A stretch of DNA of 15,872 nt, taken from NCBI GenBank assembly GCA_934746185.1, contig CAKVEY010000018.1:1-15872 (forward strand), written 5' to 3'. This stretch comes from an uncultured Clostridia bacterium. Lineage in GTDB: Bacteria > Bacillota > Clostridia > Christensenellales > UBA1242. The position numbers and the translations under genes were made by a program. Below, piece after piece: positions 1 through 7,103 of the stretch (position 1 is the stretch's first letter; every line of letters starts with the position of its first letter). Below the pieces are notes generated by a model. That model was given only the letters and a program-made list of their open reading frames with translations. It had not been told where the DNA came from and did no database searches.

Positions 1-2
1 CT

Positions 3-89
3 TTTCCACATCAACTAATGCGAGTTATATTTTTAGAGCAAATTTATCGTGCTTTTACAATTATTAATAATAAAGGTTACCACAAATAA
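3..89 (+). CDS. possible C-terminal tail of a gene cut by the left edge
   Basis: An open frame enters from the left edge in frame 3 and gives 28 residues before TAA, with the stretch LMRVIFLEQIYRAF followed by a short basic end. The amphipathic, arginine-containing text reads like a real protein end, perhaps of a transposase or integrase, but the fragment is too short to assign and its family is a guess. No start is visible in the window. Chance is a real alternative, since a frame of 29 codons is not rare. Confidence 0.22.
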   Translation, partial: FPHQLMRVIFLEQIYRAFTIINNKGYHK

Positions 90-355
90 AAAAATATTAT
101 CGTAAGTACGGGAAAGTAAAGCAAAGCAGTATTTTCGGTTAACTAATTAATATAGGAACTTGATAGCACAATTTATTGTGAAACCTAAAATTTTAACTTA
201 TTTAAAATTTAAAATCACATAAGTCATATAAATAATAGATTTTATTAATTTATAAAAGAATGATTTTATAGCAATAAAAGATTAAATTAATAATTAAAAA
301 TTTTAGCAAAATATATAAAATTCTATTTAAAATTTTAAGTTAAACTAAATAAAGT
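90..355. other. non-coding region upstream of the glmU-like operon
   Basis: No convincing gene is present on either strand. Two compositional parts are visible. Bases 91-180 hold about 29% G+C by hand count, including a G/C-containing stretch at 101-138 and a short inverted repeat CACAA-TTTA-TTGTG at 167-180. From about 185 to 355 the sequence falls to around 10% G+C, with an AT-only inverted repeat at 188-210 (9-bp arms, 5-base loop). The first part could be the non-coding end of a mobile element or an RNA gene, but I found no diagnostic structure. Confidence 0.6.
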
Positions 356-383
356 TTGACTTTTTTTTTATTTATTTTATAAT
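356..383 (+). promoter_or_regulatory. sigma-A-type promoter of the glmU-like/pth/mfd operon
   Basis: The -35 box is TTGACT (356-361) and the -10 box is TATAAT (378-383), with a 16-base spacer that contains a run of nine T (361-369). The expected transcription start, seven bases after the -10 box, is the A of the ATG at 390. No Shine-Dalgarno fits between them, so the message is predicted to be leaderless. Confidence 0.8.
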
Positions 384-389
384 GTTTAT

Positions 390-1247
390 ATGGAAATTTT
401 AGAACTAGATAAAGAAATAGAAAATAAATATAAGTTAGAAGAAAATAAAGAGAATTTGGTGGGAACATTGCTTCAAAATTTAAAAGATGATTACACCGAT
501 TTTTTGGTGATGATATTAAAACCAAAATATAAAACCGATTACTATAATTTAGAGATGTTTGGAATAAAAGGAATAGACTATATTTTAAACGCCGTTCAAG
601 ATTTTGAAATAAAGCAAGTAGAGTTAAATTTAGATGACGATGTAATAAAAGTTATAAAACAAAACTTAAATAGTAAAAAATATGTTTTAGTTTTGTATGC
701 CGATACTCCACTTATAAAAAAGCAAACAATAATAAATATTTTAGATTATTTTTTGATAAAAAAATTGTGTGCTTTAAGTTTTAATAGGGGTTATTGTTTT
801 GATACTAACTATTTAAAAAATGTTGATAAAATTTATAATCCACAAACGCAGGAATTTGAAGAAGAAGATTTTATTAAAGTAGATAGTAGTAAAAGTTTTT
901 CATCTTGTTTAGAAATTCTTAAAAATCGAATAATTAGTTATCATCAACAAAACGGTGTTATTTTTGAAAATGCTAATTCGTGTTATATAGATGCAAAAGT
1001 TAATATTGAAAAAGATGTTATTATTAAAAATAATGTAACTATTCTTGGTAAAAGCATTGTAAGAGAGAACTCTATATTATATAATTGCAGTCTAAATCGA
1101 GTTATTTTAGAGAAAAACACAATTATAGAAAATTCTATAATAGAAAACTCTGTTGTTGGAATGGGGGCTAAAATAAAAGATTATTCAATTATAAAAAACG
1201 CTAGCGTTAAAGAAAATAGTGTTTTAACAAATGAAAAAATTTTATAG
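390..1247 (+). CDS. shortened, divergent GlmU-like nucleotidyltransferase/acyltransferase-fold protein
   Basis: This 285-residue protein resembles GlmU (UDP-GlcNAc pyrophosphorylase/acetyltransferase, about 450 residues) but is much shorter. Residues 38-125 follow the nucleotidyltransferase fold, with LVLYADTPLI (100-109) matching the usual LVLYGDxPLI and keeping the metal-binding Asp. The glycine-rich LAAGxGTRM loop is replaced by LKPKYKTDYY near 43-52. A stretch like the GlmU linker helix (ILKNRIISYHQQNGV, 176-190) leads to left-handed beta-helix hexapeptide repeats at about 199-280, too few for the complete acetyltransferase domain. Its place before pth and mfd is where glmU sits in Bacillus-type genomes (glmU-prs-ctc-pth-mfd), which supports descent from glmU. 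Uridyltransferase activity looks unlikely. It may be a pseudoenzyme or bind another ligand. The start is set by the promoter directly upstream. Confidence 0.75.
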   Translation: MEILELDKEIENKYKLEENKENLVGTLLQNLKDDYTDFLVMILKPKYKTDYYNLEMFGIKGIDYILNAVQDFEIKQVELNLDDDVIKVIKQNLNSKKYVLVLYADTPLIKKQTIINILDYFLIKKLCALSFNRGYCFDTNYLKNVDKIYNPQTQEFEEEDFIKVDSSKSFSSCLEILKNRIISYHQQNGVIFENANSCYIDAKVNIEKDVIIKNNVTILGKSIVRENSILYNCSLNRVILEKNTIIENSIIENSVVGMGAKIKDYSIIKNASVKENSVLTNEKIL

Positions 1248-1255
1248 GAGAAATT

Positions 1256-1804
1256 ATGTTATTAATTTTTGGATTAGGTAATATTGGAATTGAATATAAC
1301 AACACTTTTCATAATATGGGATTTATGTGTTTAGATAGTTTTTTACAAGCAAACAACTTGAAATTAAACAAACAAAAATATTTTGGTCAGTTTTTAGAAA
1401 CAAATATGTTTGGTGAAAAAGTTGTGTTTGTAAAACCTACTACTTTTATGAACAATAGTGGTGAGTGTGTAAAAACTTTTGTGCATAAATTTAAAGCAAG
1501 TTTAAACGATATTTTGATTATTTATGATGACTACGATTTGAAAATTGGTGAAGTTCGATATAGAAATAGTGGAAGTAGTGGAACTCATAACGGAATGAGA
1601 GATATTGTAGAAAGATTAGAAAGTGAAGATTTTAAACGACTAAGAATAGGAATAAAAGAAGAAGGAAATAAAACTCCACTAATTAACTATGTTTTAAGTA
1701 AAATTAAAAATAAAAAAGCGTATGAACCTGTTTTTGAAAAAACTAATGCGTTTTTAGAAAATTTTATAAAAAATAAAGGCAAAATAGAAAATCAAAGTTT
1801 ATGA
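1256..1804 (+). CDS. pth: peptidyl-tRNA hydrolase
   Basis: Cytosolic esterase that frees tRNA from peptidyl-tRNA dropped by stalled ribosomes. Length (182 residues) is normal for bacterial Pth. The N-terminal GLGNIGIEY block carries Asn9, the catalytic His is His19 (TFHNMGF), the FMNNSG motif gives Asn66, IIYDDYDL gives Asp91, and GSSGTHNGM gives His111-Asn112. All the residues expected for catalysis and tRNA binding are therefore present. A clear Shine-Dalgarno AGGAG (1246-1250) lies five bases before the ATG and overlaps the end of the GlmU-like gene, so the two genes are co-transcribed. The TGA stop overlaps the ATG of mfd as ATGA, which implies translational coupling and shows that TGA is a stop here. 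Confidence 0.97.
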   Translation: MLLIFGLGNIGIEYNNTFHNMGFMCLDSFLQANNLKLNKQKYFGQFLETNMFGEKVVFVKPTTFMNNSGECVKTFVHKFKASLNDILIIYDDYDLKIGEVRYRNSGSSGTHNGMRDIVERLESEDFKRLRIGIKEEGNKTPLINYVLSKIKNKKAYEPVFEKTNAFLENFIKNKGKIENQSL

Positions 1805-4800
1805 TTAACTTATTAGAAAGATTAAATGAAAATTCTAAATATGTAAGTTTAGTAAAAGAAATAGAGAGCAATAAAAATTGCTCTTGTTTTGGTTTAAACT
1901 TTAATGAAATTTCTTTTATTTTATCTTTTATAAAAAAGCAAAAAATTTTAGTAGTAAATAGCGTAAACGAAGCGTATAAATATGAAGAACAATTAAAAAG
2001 TTTAAATTTAAAAACTTTTGTTTTATTAAATAAGATTGAAAATTTTAGTTATAGTTATTTTAATGTTGACGAAAATTTAACAAATTTCATAGTTTCTTGC
2101 TACAAACTTAAAACGAAAGAAATTGATGTGTTAATTGTTTTAAATAATGTTTTGATGCAAAAATTTATTTCGCCACTTGTTTTTGATAAAAATATTGTAA
2201 AGTTAAAAGTAAATAGTAGATATAATTTCAACGAATTAATAAATTTACTTATAAAAAACAATTACAAAAAAGTTGAAGAAATAGAAAATAAAGGTGAATT
2301 TAACTATAAAGGTGATATTTTAAATATTTTTCCTATAAACTTAGAATACCCTGTTAGAGTAAGTTTTTTTGATGATGAAATTGAGTATATAAAAAGTTTT
2401 TCGCTACAAACCTATGAAGTTTTAAATGAAGAAAAAAGTATAAATATTTGTCCTAACACAATATGCTTTTACGACGATGAAGATTATCAAAATATTTTAA
2501 ATAAAATAGACGAAAACATTAAAAATAGTGAAACCCCTGACAAAACTACAAAATTAAATAGTTTAAAAAACGAAATTGAAAATCGACCGAATAGTCAAAT
2601 TCATTCTAGTTTTATTTTGCCGTTTTTGAAGTGCTATAACGCAAGTTTATTAGATTATTTAGACGGCGTAGTTATTTATACCGAACCTAAAATTGTGGTT
2701 GATAGTATAAATAACGAGTATGTTAATTTTTTGTCTAACCTAAATGAACAAATTTACGAAGGTAGATTATTAAATGAACATAAAAATATTTACCTTAATA
2801 AAAATGATGTATTTAAAACTAAAAATACAAATTTAGCGTTTTTAAATTTAAACACATCTAATAAAATTTTTAATAGTGATAAAGTTTATAGTTTTTTATC
2901 TAGTTACATAAAAAATTATAATTATAATCATAATTTTTTGATTGACGACTTGCAATCTTTAAGTAAAAACTATTGTGTTATACTTTGTAGCGAAAATAGT
3001 GAAAAAGCACTAAAATTGCAAGAATTTTTAAACGAAAAAGCCCTTTATGCAAAAGTTATAACAAGTGTTAATCAAATAAAAGAAAAAGGAATTTATGTTT
3101 TAATATCAAACATATATCAAGGCGTAAATTTAGTTGAAGATAAAGTTTTAATATTAGGCAACTTTAATATTTATGGAACTAAAAAAGTTGAAGTAAATAA
3201 TCAAAAAGTAAAAAAAGTATTTTTTACGCCAAAACTTGGTGATTATTGCGTTCACGAAATTTTTGGTATATGTAAATGTAAAAGTTTAGAAAAAGTTAGT
3301 TTTAACGGGGTTGAAAGAGATTATATTGTTTTAGAATTTTTCGGTGGTGATACTTTATTTTTACCTGGCGAAAAAGCTGATTTAATAACAAAATATATTG
3401 GCAATAATGAAAATCCTAAATTAAACAAATTGGGCACAACAGACTTTATTAAAGAAAAAATAAAAGTTAAAAATAAGGTTAAAACACTTGCTTTTGATTT
3501 ATTAGAACTTTATGCTAAAAGAGAAAATAGTAAAGGTTTTAAATTTAAAGAAGATGACGAGTTGCAAGCAAGTTTTGAGAACGCTTTTCCGTTTCCATTA
3601 ACAGAAGATCAACAAAAAGCTGTTGACGATATTAAAAAAGATATGCAGAGCGATAAAACAATGGATAGGTTAGTTTGTGGCGATGTTGGTTATGGCAAAA
3701 CTGAAGTTGCTATGCGTGCCATATTTAAGGCTATTATTTCGGGTAAACAAGTGGCGTTTTTATGTCCAACAACAATACTTTCGGAGCAACATTATAAAAC
3801 TTGTTTAGCGCGAATGAATGACTTTATGGTTAATGTTAAGTGTTTAAATAGGTTTAAATCCAATATAGAAACAAAAGAAATTTTAAAAGATTTAGAAAGT
3901 GGAAAAATTGAACTAATTTGTGGAACTCATAGGCTACTTAGCAAAGATGTTAAATTTAAAAATTTAGGATTATTAGTTTTAGATGAAGAACAACGATTTG
4001 GGGTAGAAGATAAAGAAAAAATCAAAAATTTAAAAGAAAATATTGATGTTTTAACGCTATCTGCTACGCCAATTCCTCGAACTTTAAATATGAGTTTGAT
4101 TGGTGTAAGAGATATTTCTATTATTGACACTCCACCTAAAAATCGTATTCCTGTCCAGAGTTTTGTAACCGAATATTCGCCTAGTTTAGTTAAAGATGCA
4201 ATAACTAAGGAATTAAATAGGGGTGGGCAAGTTTTAATTGTTTATAATAGAGTAGAATCTATTAGTCAATATGCTAGCACTATTAGAAATTATTTTCCTA
4301 ATGTAAACATTGCAGTAGCACACGGGCAAATGGAGAAAAAAGAACTTGAAAAAATTATAAATAGAGTTTACGAAGAAGAAGTGCAAATTTTAATTTCGAC
4401 CGTTTTAATTGAAAATGGTATAGATTTACCGAAAGCAAACACAATTATTATTGTAAATGCCGATAAATTAGGATTAAGTCAGTTATATCAACTTCGTGGT
4501 AGGGTTGGTAGAAGCAATGTTGATGCTTACGCTTATTTTACTTATATGTCTAACTTAGCACTAACCGAAGAAGGCTATAAAAGACTATCGGCTTTAAGTG
4601 AATTTTCTGGGCTTGGTAGTGGTTTTAAAATTGCTATGAGAGATTTGGAGATTAGGGGTGCTGGCTCTATACTTGGAAAAGAACAAAGTGGACATATAGA
4701 AAAAGTTGGTTATGATATGTACACAAAACTTTTAAAAGAAGCAGTGAGCGAACTTAAAGGTAATACCATTCAAGAAAAACGAGATTGTAAGATTGATGTA

Positions 4801-5220
4801 AACTTAAACTGCTTTATTTCAAAAGATTATATTGAAAGTGATGAAGTTAGAATAAAATGCTATGAAGAGATTTCTAATGTAAATAGCATTAAAGAAAAAG
4901 AAGAATTATTGCAAAAGTTTAATGATAAATATGGAAAAGTTGAAAATTCTATTGTAAATTTAATAAATGTTGCACTAGTTAAAAATTTACTTTTAAAATT
5001 AGATGCTAAACGATTAGTTATAAATAACGATAATTGCTTTATAGAATTTTACGATAAAAACGATTTAGTTAGTGATAAAATTAATGAGATAACTAAAAAT
5101 TATAAAAAAGTTTGTCAAATAAAACTAAATGTTGCACCGAAATTAGAATTTAGTTTTGACGATAGTGTAGAGAATAAATTAAAAAGTTTGATTAATATTT
5201 TAACAAACAACAAAAAATAA
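1801..5220 (+). CDS. mfd: transcription-repair coupling factor Mfd
   Basis: DNA translocase that removes RNA polymerase stalled at lesions and recruits UvrA for nucleotide excision repair. At 1139 residues it is full length (about 1150-1180 is usual). The UvrB-like N-terminal module is recognisable at about 161-178 (GEFNYKGDILNIFP). The RNA-polymerase-interacting domain starts near 478 (KLGDYCVHEIFGI). The helicase core has Walker A GDVGYGKT (627-634), DEEQ (728-731), SATPIPRT (754-761), ENGIDLP (871-877) and QLRGRVGR (897-904). A C-terminal TRCF/D7 domain follows from about 990. The gene overlaps pth by four bases and is read from the promoter at 356. No hairpin terminator follows the stop, so some read-through into the next gene is possible. 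Gene order pth-mfd is conserved across Bacillota. Confidence 0.98.
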   Translation: MINLLERLNENSKYVSLVKEIESNKNCSCFGLNFNEISFILSFIKKQKILVVNSVNEAYKYEEQLKSLNLKTFVLLNKIENFSYSYFNVDENLTNFIVSCYKLKTKEIDVLIVLNNVLMQKFISPLVFDKNIVKLKVNSRYNFNELINLLIKNNYKKVEEIENKGEFNYKGDILNIFPINLEYPVRVSFFDDEIEYIKSFSLQTYEVLNEEKSINICPNTICFYDDEDYQNILNKIDENIKNSETPDKTTKLNSLKNEIENRPNSQIHSSFILPFLKCYNASLLDYLDGVVIYTEPKIVVDSINNEYVNFLSNLNEQIYEGRLLNEHKNIYLNKNDVFKTKNTNLAFLNLNTSNKIFNSDKVYSFLSSYIKNYNYNHNFLIDDLQSLSKNYCVILCSENSEKALKLQEFLNEKALYAKVITSVNQIKEKGIYVLISNIYQGVNLVEDKVLILGNFNIYGTKKVEVNNQKVKKVFFTPKLGDYCVHEIFGICKCKSLEKVSFNGVERDYIVLEFFGGDTLFLPGEKADLITKYIGNNENPKLNKLGTTDFIKEKIKVKNKVKTLAFDLLELYAKRENSKGFKFKEDDELQASFENAFPFPLTEDQQKAVDDIKKDMQSDKTMDRLVCGDVGYGKTEVAMRAIFKAIISGKQVAFLCPTTILSEQHYKTCLARMNDFMVNVKCLNRFKSNIETKEILKDLESGKIELICGTHRLLSKDVKFKNLGLLVLDEEQRFGVEDKEKIKNLKENIDVLTLSATPIPRTLNMSLIGVRDISIIDTPPKNRIPVQSFVTEYSPSLVKDAITKELNRGGQVLIVYNRVESISQYASTIRNYFPNVNIAVAHGQMEKKELEKIINRVYEEEVQILISTVLIENGIDLPKANTIIIVNADKLGLSQLYQLRGRVGRSNVDAYAYFTYMSNLALTEEGYKRLSALSEFSGLGSGFKIAMRDLEIRGAGSILGKEQSGHIEKVGYDMYTKLLKEAVSELKGNTIQEKRDCKIDVNLNCFISKDYIESDEVRIKCYEEISNVNSIKEKEELLQKFNDKYGKVENSIVNLINVALVKNLLLKLDAKRLVINNDNCFIEFYDKNDLVSDKINEITKNYKKVCQIKLNVAPKLEFSFDDSVENKLKSLINILTNNKK

Positions 5221-5249
5221 TTGCATTTTTTATTTTTATATATTATAAT
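5221..5249 (+). promoter_or_regulatory. promoter of the PrsA-like lipoprotein gene
   Basis: TTGCAT (5221-5226) and TATAAT (5244-5249) are separated by 17 bases and begin immediately after the mfd stop. The predicted start near 5256 leaves a leader of about 54 bases that contains a Shine-Dalgarno. A second TATAAT at 5274-5279 has no good -35 partner and is less likely. This is the clearest promoter here that gives a conventional leader. Confidence 0.6.
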
Positions 5250-5297
5250 TAATAGTAAATTTGTTGATAATTATATAATTTATATAAATAAAAATTT

Positions 5298-5302
5298 AGG
5301 AG
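5298..5302 (+). promoter_or_regulatory. Shine-Dalgarno that fixes a GTG start
   Basis: AGGAG lies seven bases before GTG at 5310. It decides the start, because no ATG is available in front of the signal peptide, and the encoded protein then begins directly with a lipoprotein signal. Confidence 0.8.
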
Positions 5303-5309
5303 AGAAAAA

Positions 5310-6923
5310 GTGAAAGCAAAAAAAATACTAACAGCCCTATTACTTATTTTATTAGTTGGTTTTAATTGTTTATTAAGTGCGTGTTCATTAGTAACTTTAA
5401 ATAATCAAAAATATTTATCCCAAGTTGTTGCTGAAACTACAAATGTTAAAATAACAATGGAAGATTTAATTATAGGTTATAATAGTTTTGGTTATAGTTA
5501 TGTACAAAAGAATAATTATACACAAGAACAAGCAGTTAAAAAAACATTAGAAGATTTAATTGATAGAGAATTGCTTTTAAATAAAGCAAAAGCCGAACTT
5601 GGTGATTTAACTATAAGTGAGCAAAACGAAGTAAGAAAAGAAGTTTACGACTATATTAACTCGCAAGTTAAAACTTATGCTGATGAAATTATTAAAAGCG
5701 ATGATTTAGATGTTCCAGAAGTTAAAGAAGAAGAAAAAGACGAAGAAACAACTAAATTTACTCCTTACGAAAAGAAGATTGTTAGAGAATTAGATTCTAA
5801 CGGAAATTATGTTTATAAGCGTGTTTTTGAAGAAAGAAAAAATGACGATACTACTTTAATTGAATTTACTTTAAATGAATATGGTATTGAAGGATTAGCA
5901 CAAAGAGCATATTCTAAATATATTACAAAAACTAAAAAGAGTAGAGAAGAATATAAAACGCTTTCAAACGATGAAGTTTTTGAAAAAGAATATAATAGAA
6001 TTTACAAAATTTATGAAAAAAATAAATATTTAACTTTATATCAATCTCATATTGAAAATAACGCAGAAATTGATTTAGAAATGATTAAAGATAAATATAT
6101 TGAACTTGTAAAAAACAGTGCGTTTACTTATGCCTTAGACGAAAAAGGTTATAACTCTAAAATGCAATCATCATCAAACGAAGTTTATTATCAACCTTTT
6201 GGTGAAAAATATATTCAAGTTGCTCACGTTTTATTAGGTTATAACAATAGTCAAACAGCAGAACTTAAAAAACTAAAAAGTGATTTAAGTCAAGGTTATA
6301 TTGATGTAAATGAATATAACTTAAAAGTAAACAATTTAGCTAGTAGCATTAAAGTTAAAAACAACTTAGATGAAGATGCTAGCGAAAAAACAGTTGAAGA
6401 AGTGTTTACTGAAATTTCTGCTGCTTTAAACGCTTGTGGAAATGACAATGAAAAAAGAGTTAAAACTTTTATTAATTTCATTGAAAAATATAACACAGAC
6501 CCTGGAATGCTTAGTGCTATTAATAGTCAAACACAATATTACACAATTAATTTAGACACTAGTGTTACTGATACTATGGTTAAAGAATTTGCTGATGCAA
6601 GTAGAGAACTTTATAGTGTAGATGGTAGCAAAGATTATACAATTTATGCAAAACCTGTTTTAAGTGAATATGGTTACCATATTATATTTAGTGTTGGCAC
6701 AGTTAAAAATGATATTACTTTAAGCAATATTAATAATGTAACAATTTCATATTTGTATGAAACTGATGCAATGCAAGGCACTAACAAATCTTTATTTGAT
6801 AAAATGGCTGAAATTGTAGATACAAGTAAATATACTGAATATCAAACAAGTTTAGTTTCTGGTTTAAGAGAAGGTTTAACTATAACTTATAACAAAACTG
6901 CTTATCAAAGATTATACAAATAA
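5310..6923 (+). CDS. PrsA/SurA-like peptidyl-prolyl isomerase lipoprotein
   Basis: Predicted membrane-anchored extracytoplasmic foldase, 537 residues, started by GTG. The signal peptide (KAKK, then a hydrophobic stretch 6-22) ends in the lipobox LSAC with Cys25 as the lipidated residue. A SurA_N-type chaperone helix region follows (about 47-98: ITMEDLIIGY, then LEDLIDRELLLNKAKAEL). An acidic stretch at 136-147 precedes a charged helical middle. A parvulin-like domain spans about 300-463, with AHVLLGY (305-311, His306), YNTDPGM (394-400) and EYGYHIIF (453-460, His457). It departs from standard parvulins in carrying about 80 extra residues after the first strand and in lacking the usual GGDLG loop. 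A PrsA-type gene after mfd is common in clostridia, which supports the call. Isomerase activity is uncertain. Confidence 0.8.
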   Translation: MKAKKILTALLLILLVGFNCLLSACSLVTLNNQKYLSQVVAETTNVKITMEDLIIGYNSFGYSYVQKNNYTQEQAVKKTLEDLIDRELLLNKAKAELGDLTISEQNEVRKEVYDYINSQVKTYADEIIKSDDLDVPEVKEEEKDEETTKFTPYEKKIVRELDSNGNYVYKRVFEERKNDDTTLIEFTLNEYGIEGLAQRAYSKYITKTKKSREEYKTLSNDEVFEKEYNRIYKIYEKNKYLTLYQSHIENNAEIDLEMIKDKYIELVKNSAFTYALDEKGYNSKMQSSSNEVYYQPFGEKYIQVAHVLLGYNNSQTAELKKLKSDLSQGYIDVNEYNLKVNNLASSIKVKNNLDEDASEKTVEEVFTEISAALNACGNDNEKRVKTFINFIEKYNTDPGMLSAINSQTQYYTINLDTSVTDTMVKEFADASRELYSVDGSKDYTIYAKPVLSEYGYHIIFSVGTVKNDITLSNINNVTISYLYETDAMQGTNKSLFDKMAEIVDTSKYTEYQTSLVSGLREGLTITYNKTAYQRLYK

Positions 6924-6940
6924 AAAGTATTAGTTAATGA

Positions 6941-6960
6941 ATTTAATTTAATTTAATTTA
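6941..6960 (+). repeat. short tandem repeat (ATTTA)x4
   Basis: Four perfect tandem copies of ATTTA lie in the spacer between the lipoprotein gene and its terminator. In DNA this AT-rich this is probably a slippage product. No function is evident. Confidence 0.7.
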
Positions 6961-7009
6961 ATTAAACAAATTATCGAATAAAAACATAAAATGTTAAAAT
7001 ATTTATAAT

Positions 7010-7037
7010 AAAAAGTCTAAGTAATTTAGGCTTTTTT
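7010..7037 (+). terminator. intrinsic terminator after the PrsA-like gene
   Basis: AAAAAGTCTAA (7010-7020) pairs with TTAGGCTTTTT (7026-7036), giving an 11-bp stem with one G-U pair and a five-base loop, ending in a run of six T. It separates the lipoprotein transcript from the next promoter, which begins 28 bases later. Confidence 0.8.
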
Positions 7038-7065
7038 ATTTATATTAATTAATTTAACTTTTCAA

Positions 7066-7094
7066 TTGACAGTTGAACTTTTTTAAGTTATAAT
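7066..7094 (+). promoter_or_regulatory. perfect-consensus sigma-A promoter of the YbhN-like gene
   Basis: TTGACA (7066-7071), a 17-base spacer and TATAAT (7089-7094) form an exact consensus. The expected start is at about 7101, zero to three bases before the ATG at 7104. No Shine-Dalgarno is present, so the message should be leaderless or nearly so. Confidence 0.9.
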
Positions 7095-7103
7095 TGTAAT
7101 ACT

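Noticed and set aside
188..210. AT-only inverted repeat as a terminator or regulatory hairpin
   Set aside because: The nine-base arms contain no G-C pairs, and the surrounding sequence is about 90% A+T, so such repeats arise easily by chance.
340..525. Minus-strand open frame of 61 residues across the start of the GlmU-like gene
   Set aside because: It is antisense to the promoter and the first codons of the GlmU-like gene, is hydrophobic low complexity and has no ribosome site.
1798..1806. Possible use of TGA as tryptophan (Mycoplasma-type code)
   Set aside because: Pth ends at a TGA that overlaps the mfd start as ATGA, and tryptophan in the window is encoded by TGG (for example in the YbhN-like protein).
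3927..4130. Minus-strand open frame inside mfd
   Set aside because: It lies wholly antisense to the mfd helicase core, which is unambiguous from its motifs.
5274..5279. Second TATAAT upstream of the PrsA-like gene
   Set aside because: No acceptable -35 or TG extension accompanies it. The TTGCAT-17-TATAAT pair at 5221-5249 is a better promoter, though a minor start here cannot be excluded.
6296..6496. Minus-strand open frame inside the PrsA-like gene
   Set aside because: It is antisense to a well-supported gene, and its Ser/Leu/Phe-rich content is typical of shadows in this AT-rich DNA.
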